DNA from: an uncultured Blautia sp.
GTDB taxonomy: Bacteria > Bacillota > Clostridia > Lachnospirales > Lachnospiraceae
DNA: 64,000 nucleotides
Assembly: GCA_900543715.1 (NCBI GenBank)
Contig: UQSX01000003.1
Coordinates: forward strand, 1 to 64,000
Reading direction: 5' to 3'
Position numbers and translations under genes: made by a program. This document shows, piece by piece, positions 25,414 through 34,449 of the stretch; positions within the stretch are counted from its first letter, which is position 1; each line of letters begins with the position of its first letter. A model generated the notes under the pieces. It saw only the letters and a list, made by a program, of their open reading frames with translations, made no database searches and was not told where the DNA came from.

Positions 25414-26241
25414 ATGAAAGTAGTTTTAAGTCGTAAAGGATTTGATAGCGCTAATGGCGGTATCATGAGTCCTATTTTTGAAGATGGGACAATGGTTTCA
25501 TTCCCTATCCCAAGTAAAGATGTGGAGAAGGACAACATTCGGTATGACGAATTGTTTTGTGATGGAATCTGTATGAAAACAATTTTGAATGCGCTTGGGT
25601 ATCGGGGAGTAGAGCATTGCCATTTGGATCCCGATCTGGTGAAAGACAGAAGGCGGGAATCAATTCGTGAGTGGACACCCGCTTTTGGGCAGATTAATCA
25701 ATCTGCAACTTATCTAAAAAACCAGCATATTTCTGAAGGAGATCTATTTCTTTTCTTTGGAAATTTTCGCCATATAAAGCAGAATCATGGAAAGTATGAA
25801 TATGTTCGAAGAACGGATAAAACAGAGGGTACTTATCTGGGAATGTCGCTGCAGGTCGTATGGGGATATTTACAGGTTGGGGGCATTATCACTGATCCTG
25901 ACGAGCAAAAGAAATTGTTCTGGCATCCACATGCCTGTGATAAACGTATTTATGAAGAGAAGAATAATGTGATTTTTACAGCAAGCAAACAACTTTCCTT
26001 TGCTCCTGAAATGCCGGGGGCAGGTACATTTTTGTATGATAAAAAACGTGTGCTGACGATGCCGGGAAAACCAAAAGCAACCTGGAAATATTGTAAAGCA
26101 TATGATACTGATAACATTGAAAGCAATCGAAAGAATTCTGTGAAGGGTATTAATGAAGGTATTTATTATGCCGGGATTTGGCAGGAACTTGTCTTAAAAG
26201 AAAATCAGATTTCTGAAGAATGGGCGAAGTCATTATTTTAG
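25414..26241 (+). CDS. Nmad3-like nucleotide modification protein
   Basis: A 275-residue protein beginning MKVVLSRKGFDSANGGIMSPIFEDGTMVSFPIP, which I recognise as the opening of the Nmad3 (nucleotide modification associated domain 3) family. That family is predicted from gene neighbourhoods to act in base hypermodification of DNA or nucleotides. Other conserved-looking segments are HLDPDL, GDLFLFFGNFR, YLGMSLQVVWGYLQVG and the WHPHA stretch. ATG 25414 is preferred over GTG 25405 because of GGTGAGAG before it and the family start. It ends the compact five-gene operon. Confidence 0.7.
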   Translation: MKVVLSRKGFDSANGGIMSPIFEDGTMVSFPIPSKDVEKDNIRYDELFCDGICMKTILNALGYRGVEHCHLDPDLVKDRRRESIREWTPAFGQINQSATYLKNQHISEGDLFLFFGNFRHIKQNHGKYEYVRRTDKTEGTYLGMSLQVVWGYLQVGGIITDPDEQKKLFWHPHACDKRIYEEKNNVIFTASKQLSFAPEMPGAGTFLYDKKRVLTMPGKPKATWKYCKAYDTDNIESNRKNSVKGINEGIYYAGIWQELVLKENQISEEWAKSLF

Positions 26242-26287
26242 ACAATTTGTTGTTGGAGATGTGACACAGAGGTATAGTGGGGAATTT

Positions 26288-26749
26288 ATGGAGAAAAGGT
26301 ACTTGTCAGATTCAAAGGTTCAAAGAGAAGCGGAAGAAATAATATTTGAAAATTTAAAAAGCAAGTTAAAATGTAATGATTTACAGAGTAATGTAAGAAT
26401 ACTGATTTCAAAGGAGAATAATATATGGATTTGTCCCGATTTTTATTCAGAGGAAAATCATATAATAGGTGAGATTCATACCCATCTTGGGAAATTAAAG
26501 TCTGCGCAATTACATAAAATAGAAGGCGATATTTTAAAAATGCTTCTTTTTGAGAAGTGTCATAATGGAAAACGATATAGAAAAATGATTGTCGTCTGCG
26601 ATATTGAGGAATACAATCAGTTGATGGGGAATTCATTTGTGGCAGAAGCAATCAGGCAATTTGATATAGAGTTGTATTATGTTCCATTGGAACAAACACT
26701 GATTAATGAGATAAAACAAGCTATGCAAGAGCAGAATTTCTACCATTAG
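26288..26749 (+). CDS. Small protein, possible PD-(D/E)XK nuclease
   Basis: About 153 residues from ATG 26288; a GTG at 26261 is an alternative start. I recognise no family by name. The layout ICPDFYSEENHIIGEIHTHLGKL resembles a PD-(D/E)XK core in which the second motif is E-I-H. This is followed by a helix and RKMIVVCDIEEYN, consistent with a small restriction-like fold. It lies between the Nmad3 operon and the PLD-helicase. Function uncertain. Confidence 0.5.
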   Translation: MEKRYLSDSKVQREAEEIIFENLKSKLKCNDLQSNVRILISKENNIWICPDFYSEENHIIGEIHTHLGKLKSAQLHKIEGDILKMLLFEKCHNGKRYRKMIVVCDIEEYNQLMGNSFVAEAIRQFDIELYYVPLEQTLINEIKQAMQEQNFYH

Positions 26750-26811
26750 TGAGAAAAGGTAAATTGTGATACAATATATACAACTATAAAACCTCAGGGA
26801 GGTTACTGGTA

Positions 26812-29751
26812 ATGCAGTTACAGAATGATAAAATAACAACATTACAGACAGCAATCCAGACAGCATATCTGGATCATACCATAAATTCTAATCTGGCATA
26901 TCGACCGGAATTTATTTCAAATAATTATAAGCTTGGGAAAAAAGTTCTTGTTTCCATTGAAGAAGAATTACAAAGATGTGAAGAATTCTTTATCAGTGTC
27001 GCTTTTATTACCAAGAGCGGAATTACGCCACTTCTTCAGACTTTAAAAGATCTGGAACAAAGAAATATTCCGGGGAAAATCCTGACGACAAATTATCTTA
27101 TGTTCAGTGAGCCAGAGGCCCTGGAAAAGTTGGCAGGATTAAAAAACATCGAATTGAAAATGTTTGTTACTGGTGCAGAAACCGGCGGATTTCATACAAA
27201 GGGATATATTTTTCGTGAAGAAGAAATTTATCGGATTATTATCGGAAGTTCCAATATGACACTCAGTGCCATTACAAAGAACAAAGAGTGGAATACTAAA
27301 ATTGTCTCTACAGAACAGGGTGAGTTGACTCAGGCAGTTTTACAGGAATTTGATGAGTTATGGCAGGATGAGAATTCCTTAGATTTTGAAGATTTTATTG
27401 ATTCTTACCGTCAAGAGTATCTGAATGAAAAAATGATCCGTAAGCAGAAACAGCAGGCGGTATCAGAGCAGGTCATAGAGCTTGAAAATTATCGGTTAAA
27501 GCCCAATAAGATGCAGGTCGCTTTTGTGAAAAATGTAATGGAAATGAGAGCACAGCATATAGATAGAGCTCTTCTTTTAAGTAGTACGGGGACAGGAAAA
27601 TCCCTGGCTTCCGCATTTATGCTGCGGGAGATGGGGACAAGAAGGGCTCTGTTTATTGTTCACAGAGAACAGATTGCCAAACAGACATTGAAAAGTTACA
27701 AAAGAGTTTTTGGATCATCAAGAACTTATGGACTTTTATCGGGAAATAGCAGAGAGTTGGGGGCAGAATTTTTATTTGCCACTATGCAGATGATGTCGAA
27801 AGAAGATATCCTGTCTCATTATAGTCCCGGGGATTTTGACGTGATTATTCTGGATGAGTGTCATCATGCGGGTGCAGAGAGCTACCAGAAGATTATGCGA
27901 TATTTCAAGCCAAAGTTCTGGCTGGGAATGACAGCCAGCCCGGATACCAATCAGTATGATATCTATTCGATTTTTGATCATCATATTGCCTATGAAATAC
28001 GTCTTCAGCAGGCTCTTGAGGAAGATTTACTATGTCCTTTCCATTATTTTGGAATTACAGATTTGGAAATAAATGGAGAAGTATTTGATGATAATGCGGG
28101 CGTAAAGAACTTTTCGAATCTGATTTCTGATGCCCGAGTCGATTATGTGATTGACAAGGCAAATTATTATGGATTTAGCGGAGACCGAGTAAAAGGGCTG
28201 ATTTTCTGCAGCCGAAAAGATGAGGCAAAAGAATTGTCGAAAAAGTTTAATGAGCGTGGATTGAGAACGGAGGTTCTGACTGGAGAAGATACTCAGGAAC
28301 GACGTGAAAGTGTGATTGCCAGACTGACAAATGATGAAGATGGTGAGGATCAGCTGGATTACATTTTTACCGTAGACATTTTTAATGAAGGTGTCGATAT
28401 CCCGGAAATCAATCAGGTTATTATGCTAAGACCGACTCAATCTCCGGTAGTGTTTATACAGCAGTTAGGCCGAGGACTCAGAAAATATGAAGGAAAAGAA
28501 TATGTAGTGATTCTTGATTTCATTGGGAATTATATGAACAACTTTATGATTCCTATCGCTTTGTCTGGGGACAGAAGCTATAACAAAGACGCAATGCGCC
28601 GTTACATCAGAGAAGGAGCCAGAGTTATTCCGGGAAGTTCTACTATTCACTTTGATGAAATATCAAAAAAGAGAATCTATGCGTCTATTGATACAGCAAG
28701 AACCAATGATATGAAGCTGCTTAGAGAATCTTATAAAACTTTGAAATATAAGTTGGGAAGGATTCCAACAATAGGGGATTTTAAAAAATTTGGATCTGTA
28801 GACGTGACAAAAATTTTTGAAAAGTGCGGATCTTATCATAACTTTTTGAAAAAATATGAAACAGAATATCATGTGCATTTGACGAATCAGGAAGAAATTA
28901 TAATAGAATATTTTTCAAAGAAACTGATAGCTTACAAAAGAATTCATGAGCTGGAAATGCTGAGAATGCTGATCAGTAGGGAAAATCGTCTTTTGCAATA
29001 TTGGAAGCTCCTGCAGGAAAAATATCATGTTGGCATGAATGAACAGGTAGAGAGATCGGTGATCCGCAATCTGAAAAATGAATTTCCGAAAGAAGAAGAG
29101 CGCCGTAAATATTCGGACTGTGATCTTGTAGAAAAAAATACAGATGGAAGCTATTCTCTTTCCTCAAAATTTCAGAAGGCACTCTTGAATAAAGACTTTA
29201 GGCAGATGATCTTGGAATTGCTGGATTTTGGTATAGAACAGTGGAAGGAAAAGTATGGACAAATTTATAGAGATACTAATTTCACGTTATATCAAAAATA
29301 TACATATGAAGATGTATGCCGTTTGCTTAACTGGAACAAAAATTTAAATGCTCAGAATATCGGAGGCTATTATTATGATAGTGATACTAAGACGCTTCCT
29401 GTATTTATTAATTACCACAAAGCAGAAGATGCGATTGCGTATGAAGATCGGTTTGTTTCGGAGGGGCACTTAATTGCGCTTTCCAAACATCCGAGAAAAA
29501 TTACATCCAGCGATGCTGTTCATATTTACAAGCAATCTGAAGAGGATAAAAATAATCGTATTTTCCTGTTTGTAAGAAAAAATAAGGATGATAATGAGGC
29601 AAAAGAGTTCTATTTTCTGGGAGAAATCTTTGCAGAGGGAAACCCGAGACAGATTTATATGGAAAAAACAAAGGACAATGCCTTTGAGATCGACTATCGG
29701 TTAGATGTGCCGGTAAGAAGTGATATCTATGATTATATTGTGAGTGATTGA
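26812..29751 (+). CDS. PLD nuclease-DEAD helicase (DUF3427 family)
   Basis: A 979-residue protein. The N-terminal phospholipase-D-like domain has H128-x-K130 (HTKGYIF) followed by IIIGSSNMT at 143-151, a half HKD site. The helicase core has Walker A SSTGTGKS at 257-264, DECH at 348-351, GMTASP, and the second RecA domain with IFCSRKDEAKEL, VDIFNEGVDIPEI and QQLGRGLRK. The C-terminal 350 residues match the DUF3427 region as I remember it. Proteins of this architecture occur in Firmicute defence islands and are thought to unwind and cut foreign nucleic acid. AGGGAGG precedes the ATG. Confidence 0.85.
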   Translation: MQLQNDKITTLQTAIQTAYLDHTINSNLAYRPEFISNNYKLGKKVLVSIEEELQRCEEFFISVAFITKSGITPLLQTLKDLEQRNIPGKILTTNYLMFSEPEALEKLAGLKNIELKMFVTGAETGGFHTKGYIFREEEIYRIIIGSSNMTLSAITKNKEWNTKIVSTEQGELTQAVLQEFDELWQDENSLDFEDFIDSYRQEYLNEKMIRKQKQQAVSEQVIELENYRLKPNKMQVAFVKNVMEMRAQHIDRALLLSSTGTGKSLASAFMLREMGTRRALFIVHREQIAKQTLKSYKRVFGSSRTYGLLSGNSRELGAEFLFATMQMMSKEDILSHYSPGDFDVIILDECHHAGAESYQKIMRYFKPKFWLGMTASPDTNQYDIYSIFDHHIAYEIRLQQALEEDLLCPFHYFGITDLEINGEVFDDNAGVKNFSNLISDARVDYVIDKANYYGFSGDRVKGLIFCSRKDEAKELSKKFNERGLRTEVLTGEDTQERRESVIARLTNDEDGEDQLDYIFTVDIFNEGVDIPEINQVIMLRPTQSPVVFIQQLGRGLRKYEGKEYVVILDFIGNYMNNFMIPIALSGDRSYNKDAMRRYIREGARVIPGSSTIHFDEISKKRIYASIDTARTNDMKLLRESYKTLKYKLGRIPTIGDFKKFGSVDVTKIFEKCGSYHNFLKKYETEYHVHLTNQEEIIIEYFSKKLIAYKRIHELEMLRMLISRENRLLQYWKLLQEKYHVGMNEQVERSVIRNLKNEFPKEEERRKYSDCDLVEKNTDGSYSLSSKFQKALLNKDFRQMILELLDFGIEQWKEKYGQIYRDTNFTLYQKYTYEDVCRLLNWNKNLNAQNIGGYYYDSDTKTLPVFINYHKAEDAIAYEDRFVSEGHLIALSKHPRKITSSDAVHIYKQSEEDKNNRIFLFVRKNKDDNEAKEFYFLGEIFAEGNPRQIYMEKTKDNAFEIDYRLDVPVRSDIYDYIVSD

Positions 29752-29798
29752 TGTAAAAGGCATAAGTAAAAATAGAAGAAACAGAATGGAGAAACGTG

Positions 29799-30185
29799 AT
29801 GAAGACTGTACGTGTAGTAGCAGCAGTAATTAGAAAAGATGATAAAATTTTTGCCACGCAAAGAGGATATGGAGAATTCAAGGACGGATGGGAATTCCCT
29901 GGCGGTAAGATTGAGGAGGGAGAAACACCTGAACAGGCACTTATCAGAGAAATTAAAGAAGAGTTGGATACAGATATCAATGTGGGAGAACTGATTGATA
30001 CAATCGAATACGATTATTCCAATTTTCACCTGTCTATGGACTGTTTTTGGTGCGATATTGTGAAAGGTGGATTGGAGTTGAAAGAGCATGAAGCAGCTAA
30101 ATGGCTGACAAAAGAGAACTTGTACAGTGTAGAGTGGTTGCCAGCAGATGTCGGGTTGATTGAAAGGATAAAAAAAGAATTGTAA
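29799..30185 (+). CDS. Nudix hydrolase (MutT-like)
   Basis: A 128-residue MutT-type pyrophosphohydrolase. The Nudix box reads GGKIEEGETPEQALIREIKEEL near residues 37-58, with the full set of Glu residues. The start KTVRVVAAVIRKDDKIFATQRGYGEFKDGWEFPGG is typical of 8-oxo-dGTP or CTP pyrophosphohydrolases. ATG 29799 follows TGGAGAAA. It lies 47 bases after the PLD-helicase. Together with the MazG-like gene it gives the island two nucleotide-cleaving enzymes. 30186-30422 shows no gene. Confidence 0.9.
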   Translation: MKTVRVVAAVIRKDDKIFATQRGYGEFKDGWEFPGGKIEEGETPEQALIREIKEELDTDINVGELIDTIEYDYSNFHLSMDCFWCDIVKGGLELKEHEAAKWLTKENLYSVEWLPADVGLIERIKKEL

Positions 30186-30422
30186 AAAGATTTCGATATG
30201 CTTTGGATGGTAGGTGAAATAAGTATCAATGGAACAATAATTAAGGAAGATGAGCTTGACTAATGCGCTACAAATTTGTTTGGGTAGTTGAACAAAGAGA
30301 ATTTTACTGCAATTATTTCTGCCGTAGAGGATAGTGTTTCAGCGTAGATGATGGAGAATTTTAATCTTATTTTTATAATAGTGAGGAAAATGTAATATTT
30401 AAGGTACTGGGGGTAGAGAAAA

Positions 30423-32996
30423 ATGGGAGAAAAAGCAAAATATTATAAATGCGCATTACAAGTAAATTCTTTTTCTTATACTAAATATAGGGGAAATATT
30501 CCTCAAAATGAACAGGAATATAATCAGCGAATATTAGAACGTTGTTGGGCTAATGATATTTCGGTTGTGGGGCTTGCAGATCATGGTTCTGTTGATTCAT
30601 CTTCTTCGTTGAGAACTTGTCTCCAAAATGCGGGAATAATAGTTTTTCCGGGCTTTGAAATATCAAGCGCTGAAAAAATTCATATGGTCTGTCTTTTCCC
30701 TCCGGAATATGATACTTCAAAGCTTAATAGAATAATAGGAGGACTGGGGCTTGCGAATGTTGAAAAAGGAACAGAAGCAAGCGAGAAAACATGTTTGGAT
30801 ATTGCTAGTAAAATTGAAGAGAATGGTGGATTTTGGTATGCTGCACATATTACTGGAGATAATGGAATCTTAAAACTTGGAAAGATGCAACATATATGGA
30901 AGGATAAACGTCTTTTAGCAGCACAGCTTCCAGCATCAAGAGAAGAAATTGATCCATCATATGTTAATATTGTAAATAATACAGATTTAAGTTATAAGCG
31001 AGAGCACATGCCGGCATACATTAATGCAAGGGATGTAGAAACCCCAGAGGATTTGGACAAGGATACGGCTTCTGTATTGGTTAAAATGTCCTCTCCGGAT
31101 TTTAAAAATTTTTGTATGGCTTTTAAGGATCCGGAGTCAAGAATTCGCTTGAACTCAGAACGTGAAAATAATTATCAAAGTAGTATAAACAAGGTGAAAG
31201 TATCAGGTGGATATTTGGACGGATTATCACTTGAACTATCTGAAAATCTTGCTACTATTATTGGAGGAAGAGGAACTGGAAAATCAACATTAATTGGCGT
31301 AATAAGATATGCATTGGGAAAGACGCCTGCAAGTAAAGATTCTGCTAAAGATTTTGAGAGTATGCTTGCGCAGAATCTTGCAAGTGGAGGTATTGTCGAG
31401 CTTACAGTAACTTCAAATATACAGCATGGCCAGCAATTTGTAATAAAACGTAGATATAAACAGGAGCCTGTTATTACAACTGTGGATAGTACTGTGTCTC
31501 CACTTACGGTTAGTGATATTCTTCCATCAATAGAAATTTATGGACAGAATGAAATTATGGAAATTGCCCGGGATGAGTTAAAAATCCACAATGTTGCAGA
31601 AAGATTATTTTCGATTCCCAAGGAATTATTAGAAAAGATGAGTGCAGCTCACGATGAGCTTGTAGAAAATAGTTCCATGATATCGGGGATTGAACAACAA
31701 TTAAAGGCTGCAGATACCTCTTTAGAGGAATTGCCGTCAATTCAGGCTAAATTAAAATATTATACAGAAGCTGGTTTAGATGATAAATTAGCAATATTTA
31801 GGAGACTATCTTCTGAAGAAGGGCAATTTAATGCGATTCAAAATTCTTTGAATTTAAAGCCAACTCATTATCAAACGATAGCTGTTGGAGAATATCAAAA
31901 TCTTGAATTAATAGCAATTTCACAGGAGATCGAAGGATTCAATAGTAAAGTAAATGAGCTGAACTCTCAATATGATGGATTGCTAAAAAAATTGAAGCAA
32001 TCATTTAGTGAGCATAAGAAAAAATGGGAAGATGGAAAATCAGAATATGATGATCAGCTTAAACAGTCACTTAAAGCTATGGAGGGCGTTCAAGATATGT
32101 CAAGCCAAGATATTGTTGATGAATACAGTGATTTAGTAAAAAAAGCTGAAGAATGCAAACCTCTTGCTGAAAAACAGAATAGACTTAAAACAGAGCTTTC
32201 GGGTGCAACGGAGAGCAGGGCTACATTAATTGAATGTTATAAAACTATTTGTGATGAACGAGATCGTTGTTTAAAACAGAATATTAAAAATATTAATAAG
32301 AAAAAGTTATGTGGAACAGTTCGACTTGATATCAAATTCCGGCAGAATAAAAGGAAGTTGTTAGATTATTTGACTTCACTCCTGGCAGGAGTTGGAACGA
32401 AAAGTATCAGTGGAATTGCAGAGTATAATGATTTTGATGTCTTTACTTTTGCAAATGATTGTAGACAAGGAGCTGATAAATTAATAGAGATCTATGGATT
32501 GACAAAGAGAGTTGCTGATACAATTGTATCAACATTGACGGAAGAAAATCTAAGGTTTATCGAGGAAATGGAACTCGAAGATATTGTAGAAATAGAGCTA
32601 AATGTTAATGGAAAATTTAAAAAATTAAAAGATTTATCAAAAGGACAGCAGTGTACAGCAATATTAAATCTTCTTCTTCTTGATAACAAAGATCCGTTGA
32701 TTATCGACCAGCCAGAAGATAATCTTGATAATTCATTCATTGCCGAAAATTTAGTAAAAACATTAAGAAATAACAAAATTAAGCGGCAATATATTTTGGC
32801 TACTCATAATGCTAATATTCCGGTCTTTGGCGATGCTGAACAAATAATCACTATGGAAGAGGAAGAAGGGAATGGTCGGATAGCCATTGATGGACTGGGT
32901 TCGATTGATGACCAAGGTGTTAAAGAAAAAGTAATTGGCATACTTGAAGGTGGTCCTGACGCCTTTAGAATGCGCGAAGAAAAATATGGGATATAA
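30423..32996 (+). CDS. PHP-domain/SMC-like ATPase (Ppl-like)
   Basis: An 857-residue protein. The first 250 residues form a PHP (polymerase and histidinol phosphatase) domain: VVGLADHGSVDSS, FPGFEISSAEKIHMVCLFP and GGFWYAAHITGDNG. Then comes an ABC/SMC-type ATPase with Walker A GGRGTGKST at 281-289, a coiled-coil middle (about 410-620), signature LSKGQQ, Walker B PLIIDQPEDNLD and H-loop ATHNANI. This resembles the Ppl class of antiphage proteins. Unusually, the first HxH metal motif expected near the N terminus reads VNSFS, so one metal site may be lost. The start follows a GGGGGTAGAG site. Confidence 0.8.
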   Translation: MGEKAKYYKCALQVNSFSYTKYRGNIPQNEQEYNQRILERCWANDISVVGLADHGSVDSSSSLRTCLQNAGIIVFPGFEISSAEKIHMVCLFPPEYDTSKLNRIIGGLGLANVEKGTEASEKTCLDIASKIEENGGFWYAAHITGDNGILKLGKMQHIWKDKRLLAAQLPASREEIDPSYVNIVNNTDLSYKREHMPAYINARDVETPEDLDKDTASVLVKMSSPDFKNFCMAFKDPESRIRLNSERENNYQSSINKVKVSGGYLDGLSLELSENLATIIGGRGTGKSTLIGVIRYALGKTPASKDSAKDFESMLAQNLASGGIVELTVTSNIQHGQQFVIKRRYKQEPVITTVDSTVSPLTVSDILPSIEIYGQNEIMEIARDELKIHNVAERLFSIPKELLEKMSAAHDELVENSSMISGIEQQLKAADTSLEELPSIQAKLKYYTEAGLDDKLAIFRRLSSEEGQFNAIQNSLNLKPTHYQTIAVGEYQNLELIAISQEIEGFNSKVNELNSQYDGLLKKLKQSFSEHKKKWEDGKSEYDDQLKQSLKAMEGVQDMSSQDIVDEYSDLVKKAEECKPLAEKQNRLKTELSGATESRATLIECYKTICDERDRCLKQNIKNINKKKLCGTVRLDIKFRQNKRKLLDYLTSLLAGVGTKSISGIAEYNDFDVFTFANDCRQGADKLIEIYGLTKRVADTIVSTLTEENLRFIEEMELEDIVEIELNVNGKFKKLKDLSKGQQCTAILNLLLLDNKDPLIIDQPEDNLDNSFIAENLVKTLRNNKIKRQYILATHNANIPVFGDAEQIITMEEEEGNGRIAIDGLGSIDDQGVKEKVIGILEGGPDAFRMREEKYGI

Positions 32997-33141
32997 TTGT
33001 TTGTAATAGTGTTAGGTTTGCATTTTTTGTTCACGAGCTATTCTATTTCATTATAGAATTAGTTAAATATAGGGAAAAGAGATGTGGGTTAAATAAGAAA
33101 AAGGTCGTTGCAGTATTAGAGCCATGTATTTTCAGCGGCCT

Positions 33142-33339
33142 TTAATCATAAAATTTCACGATCTTATTCAAATCGGCACATTCCAAAATTCTTGAAAGTT
33201 TTTCAAGGGTGTTCAGTGTGATGTTCTTATTCTTTTTCAGAGAATCCAAGGTTTTATTATCAATACCGCTTTTTAAAAGCTGGTACTGAGTGATACCTTT
33301 TTGTTCCATGGTTTCCCACAGTGGGCTAAAATCTATCAT
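33142..33339 (-). CDS. XRE-family helix-turn-helix regulator
   Basis: A Cro/CI-like protein of about 65 residues: MEQKGITQYQLLKSGIDNKTLDSLKKNKNITLNTLEKLSRILEC forms the helix-turn-helix. AAAGGGGTG precedes ATG 33339 on the minus strand. It is divergent from the next gene across an intergenic region with a 22-bp palindrome, which it probably binds. This looks like a repressor switch for the mobility module. Confidence 0.82.
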   Translation of the reverse strand: MIDFSPLWETMEQKGITQYQLLKSGIDNKTLDSLKKNKNITLNTLEKLSRILECADLNKIVKFYD

Positions 33340-33399
33340 ATTGAACACCCCTTTCCGACTAAAGATAATTCAATTATAGGAGCTACCGTTAGAAAACAA

Positions 33400-33430
33400 C
33401 ATTGTGGAGATATCCACAATGCTGTATAAT
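33400..33430 (+). promoter_or_regulatory. Promoter covered by a 22-bp palindromic operator
   Basis: CATTGTGGA (33400-33408) and TCCACAATG (33413-33421) form a perfect inverted repeat around GATA. A -10 TATAAT lies at 33425-33430, and TTGTGG at 33402-33407 sits 17 bases upstream as the -35 box, inside the operator. A protein bound here would block the + strand promoter. A likely -10 for the divergent XRE gene (TATAAT on the minus strand) is at 33374-33379. Confidence 0.65.
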
Positions 33431-33456
33431 AGATATGTGAACGGGAGGCTCCTATT

Positions 33457-33810
33457 ATGCATGAAGGGGAAAAAATAAATAAGAGACTTTGTAAATTTTT
33501 TATTGAGACATTTGAATTCACAGATGAACAATTAGCAGCGATAGATTATCAGATTCCCATGACACAAGAGATTTATGATTCTGTCCTGGATCGTTGCATG
33601 GAACTGGGAACGGCTGCGGATGATTTGTTTTATAGGATGTTACTTGAGTATCCGGACTTTCTGTCTGTTTATGCCCAGAAAATAGAAGATGAAGTAAACG
33701 AAAAATATGCAGATATAGATATACCAGAATCTTCCCCGGAAGAATTAGATGCTGGCTGGGAAGATCTATGTCGTAGGATCCGAGAAAAATATGGCGAAGA
33801 TGCAATATAA
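33457..33810 (+). CDS. Hypothetical acidic protein
   Basis: A 117-residue, strongly acidic, helical protein starting after CGGGAGG. It has no motif I recognise; a short stretch YDSVLDRCMELGTAADDLFYRMLLEYPDFLSVYAQKIEDEV looks like a small helical bundle. It is the gene driven by the operator-covered promoter and opposed to the XRE regulator, so a role as antirepressor, toxin partner or control protein of the element is possible. Confidence 0.6.
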   Translation: MHEGEKINKRLCKFFIETFEFTDEQLAAIDYQIPMTQEIYDSVLDRCMELGTAADDLFYRMLLEYPDFLSVYAQKIEDEVNEKYADIDIPESSPEELDAGWEDLCRRIREKYGEDAI

Positions 33811-34449
33811 TAAAATGCATTTTCAATCATAAGTTGAATATGGCCAATACGCATTCAGTTTGAAACTGGGTGCGTTTTTTTTGCCTTTTTAATATCCTAT
33901 CTCCAAACACTGTATAATCCTCGGATTTCCTTTCTATAAGTGAGGGAAATATTTTTTGAAACAGAAAATTAAAAGACTTTTCGAATCTCCTTGTATTTCT
34001 GCCTCTGACAATTGGGTTAAGTGAGGGGATCTTTAAAGAATAAAAAAGATAAGAGCGGATCTGGTTGATAAGAATAAAATTTATTTCTTTTTGACCCTGT
34101 ATAATAGCCGCTCCCGGTTACGTTAAGTGAGGGGGTAGATATTATAGAGCAAGATCCACCCGTGTTAAGCGGTTATGCCATTCCTGGCAATCCTCTAACT
34201 TACAGGTTGAGCTCTTGATGGGGATTTTTCCAGAGCAAGATCCACCCCGTAATACACTATCGTGTTTTCTTGTGTAGGGCTCTTGCCTGGGATTTCGATT
34301 CCCCATACCCTCGATGATCTGCCAATCTGGCCGATATTGGCGTCTACTGGAAAGTGGGACGCAGCACAAAAGGAAGATTCCGGCAGGACTGCCGGTTCTC
34401 CCATTTGTGATGTTACTGAAGTAATAGAAAAGAGAAGAAAGGAGGAGTC
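33811..34449. other. 640-base non-coding region, candidate oriT/origin
   Basis: No convincing gene. It contains repeated AAGTGAGGG words (for example within GTTAAGTGAGGGG near 34017 and 34123). It also has a 16-bp direct repeat AGAGCAAGATCCACCC at 34146-34161 and 34232-34247, and partly inverted CTCTTG words between and after these. It lies directly upstream of mobC, where transfer origins and replication iterons usually sit. The assignment is positional inference. Confidence 0.4.

Noticed and set aside
33938..34247. Possible CRISPR array because of repeated AAGTGAGGG and AGAGCAAGATCCACCC words
   Set aside because: Only two to three copies, unequal spacing, no uniform spacers and no cas genes.
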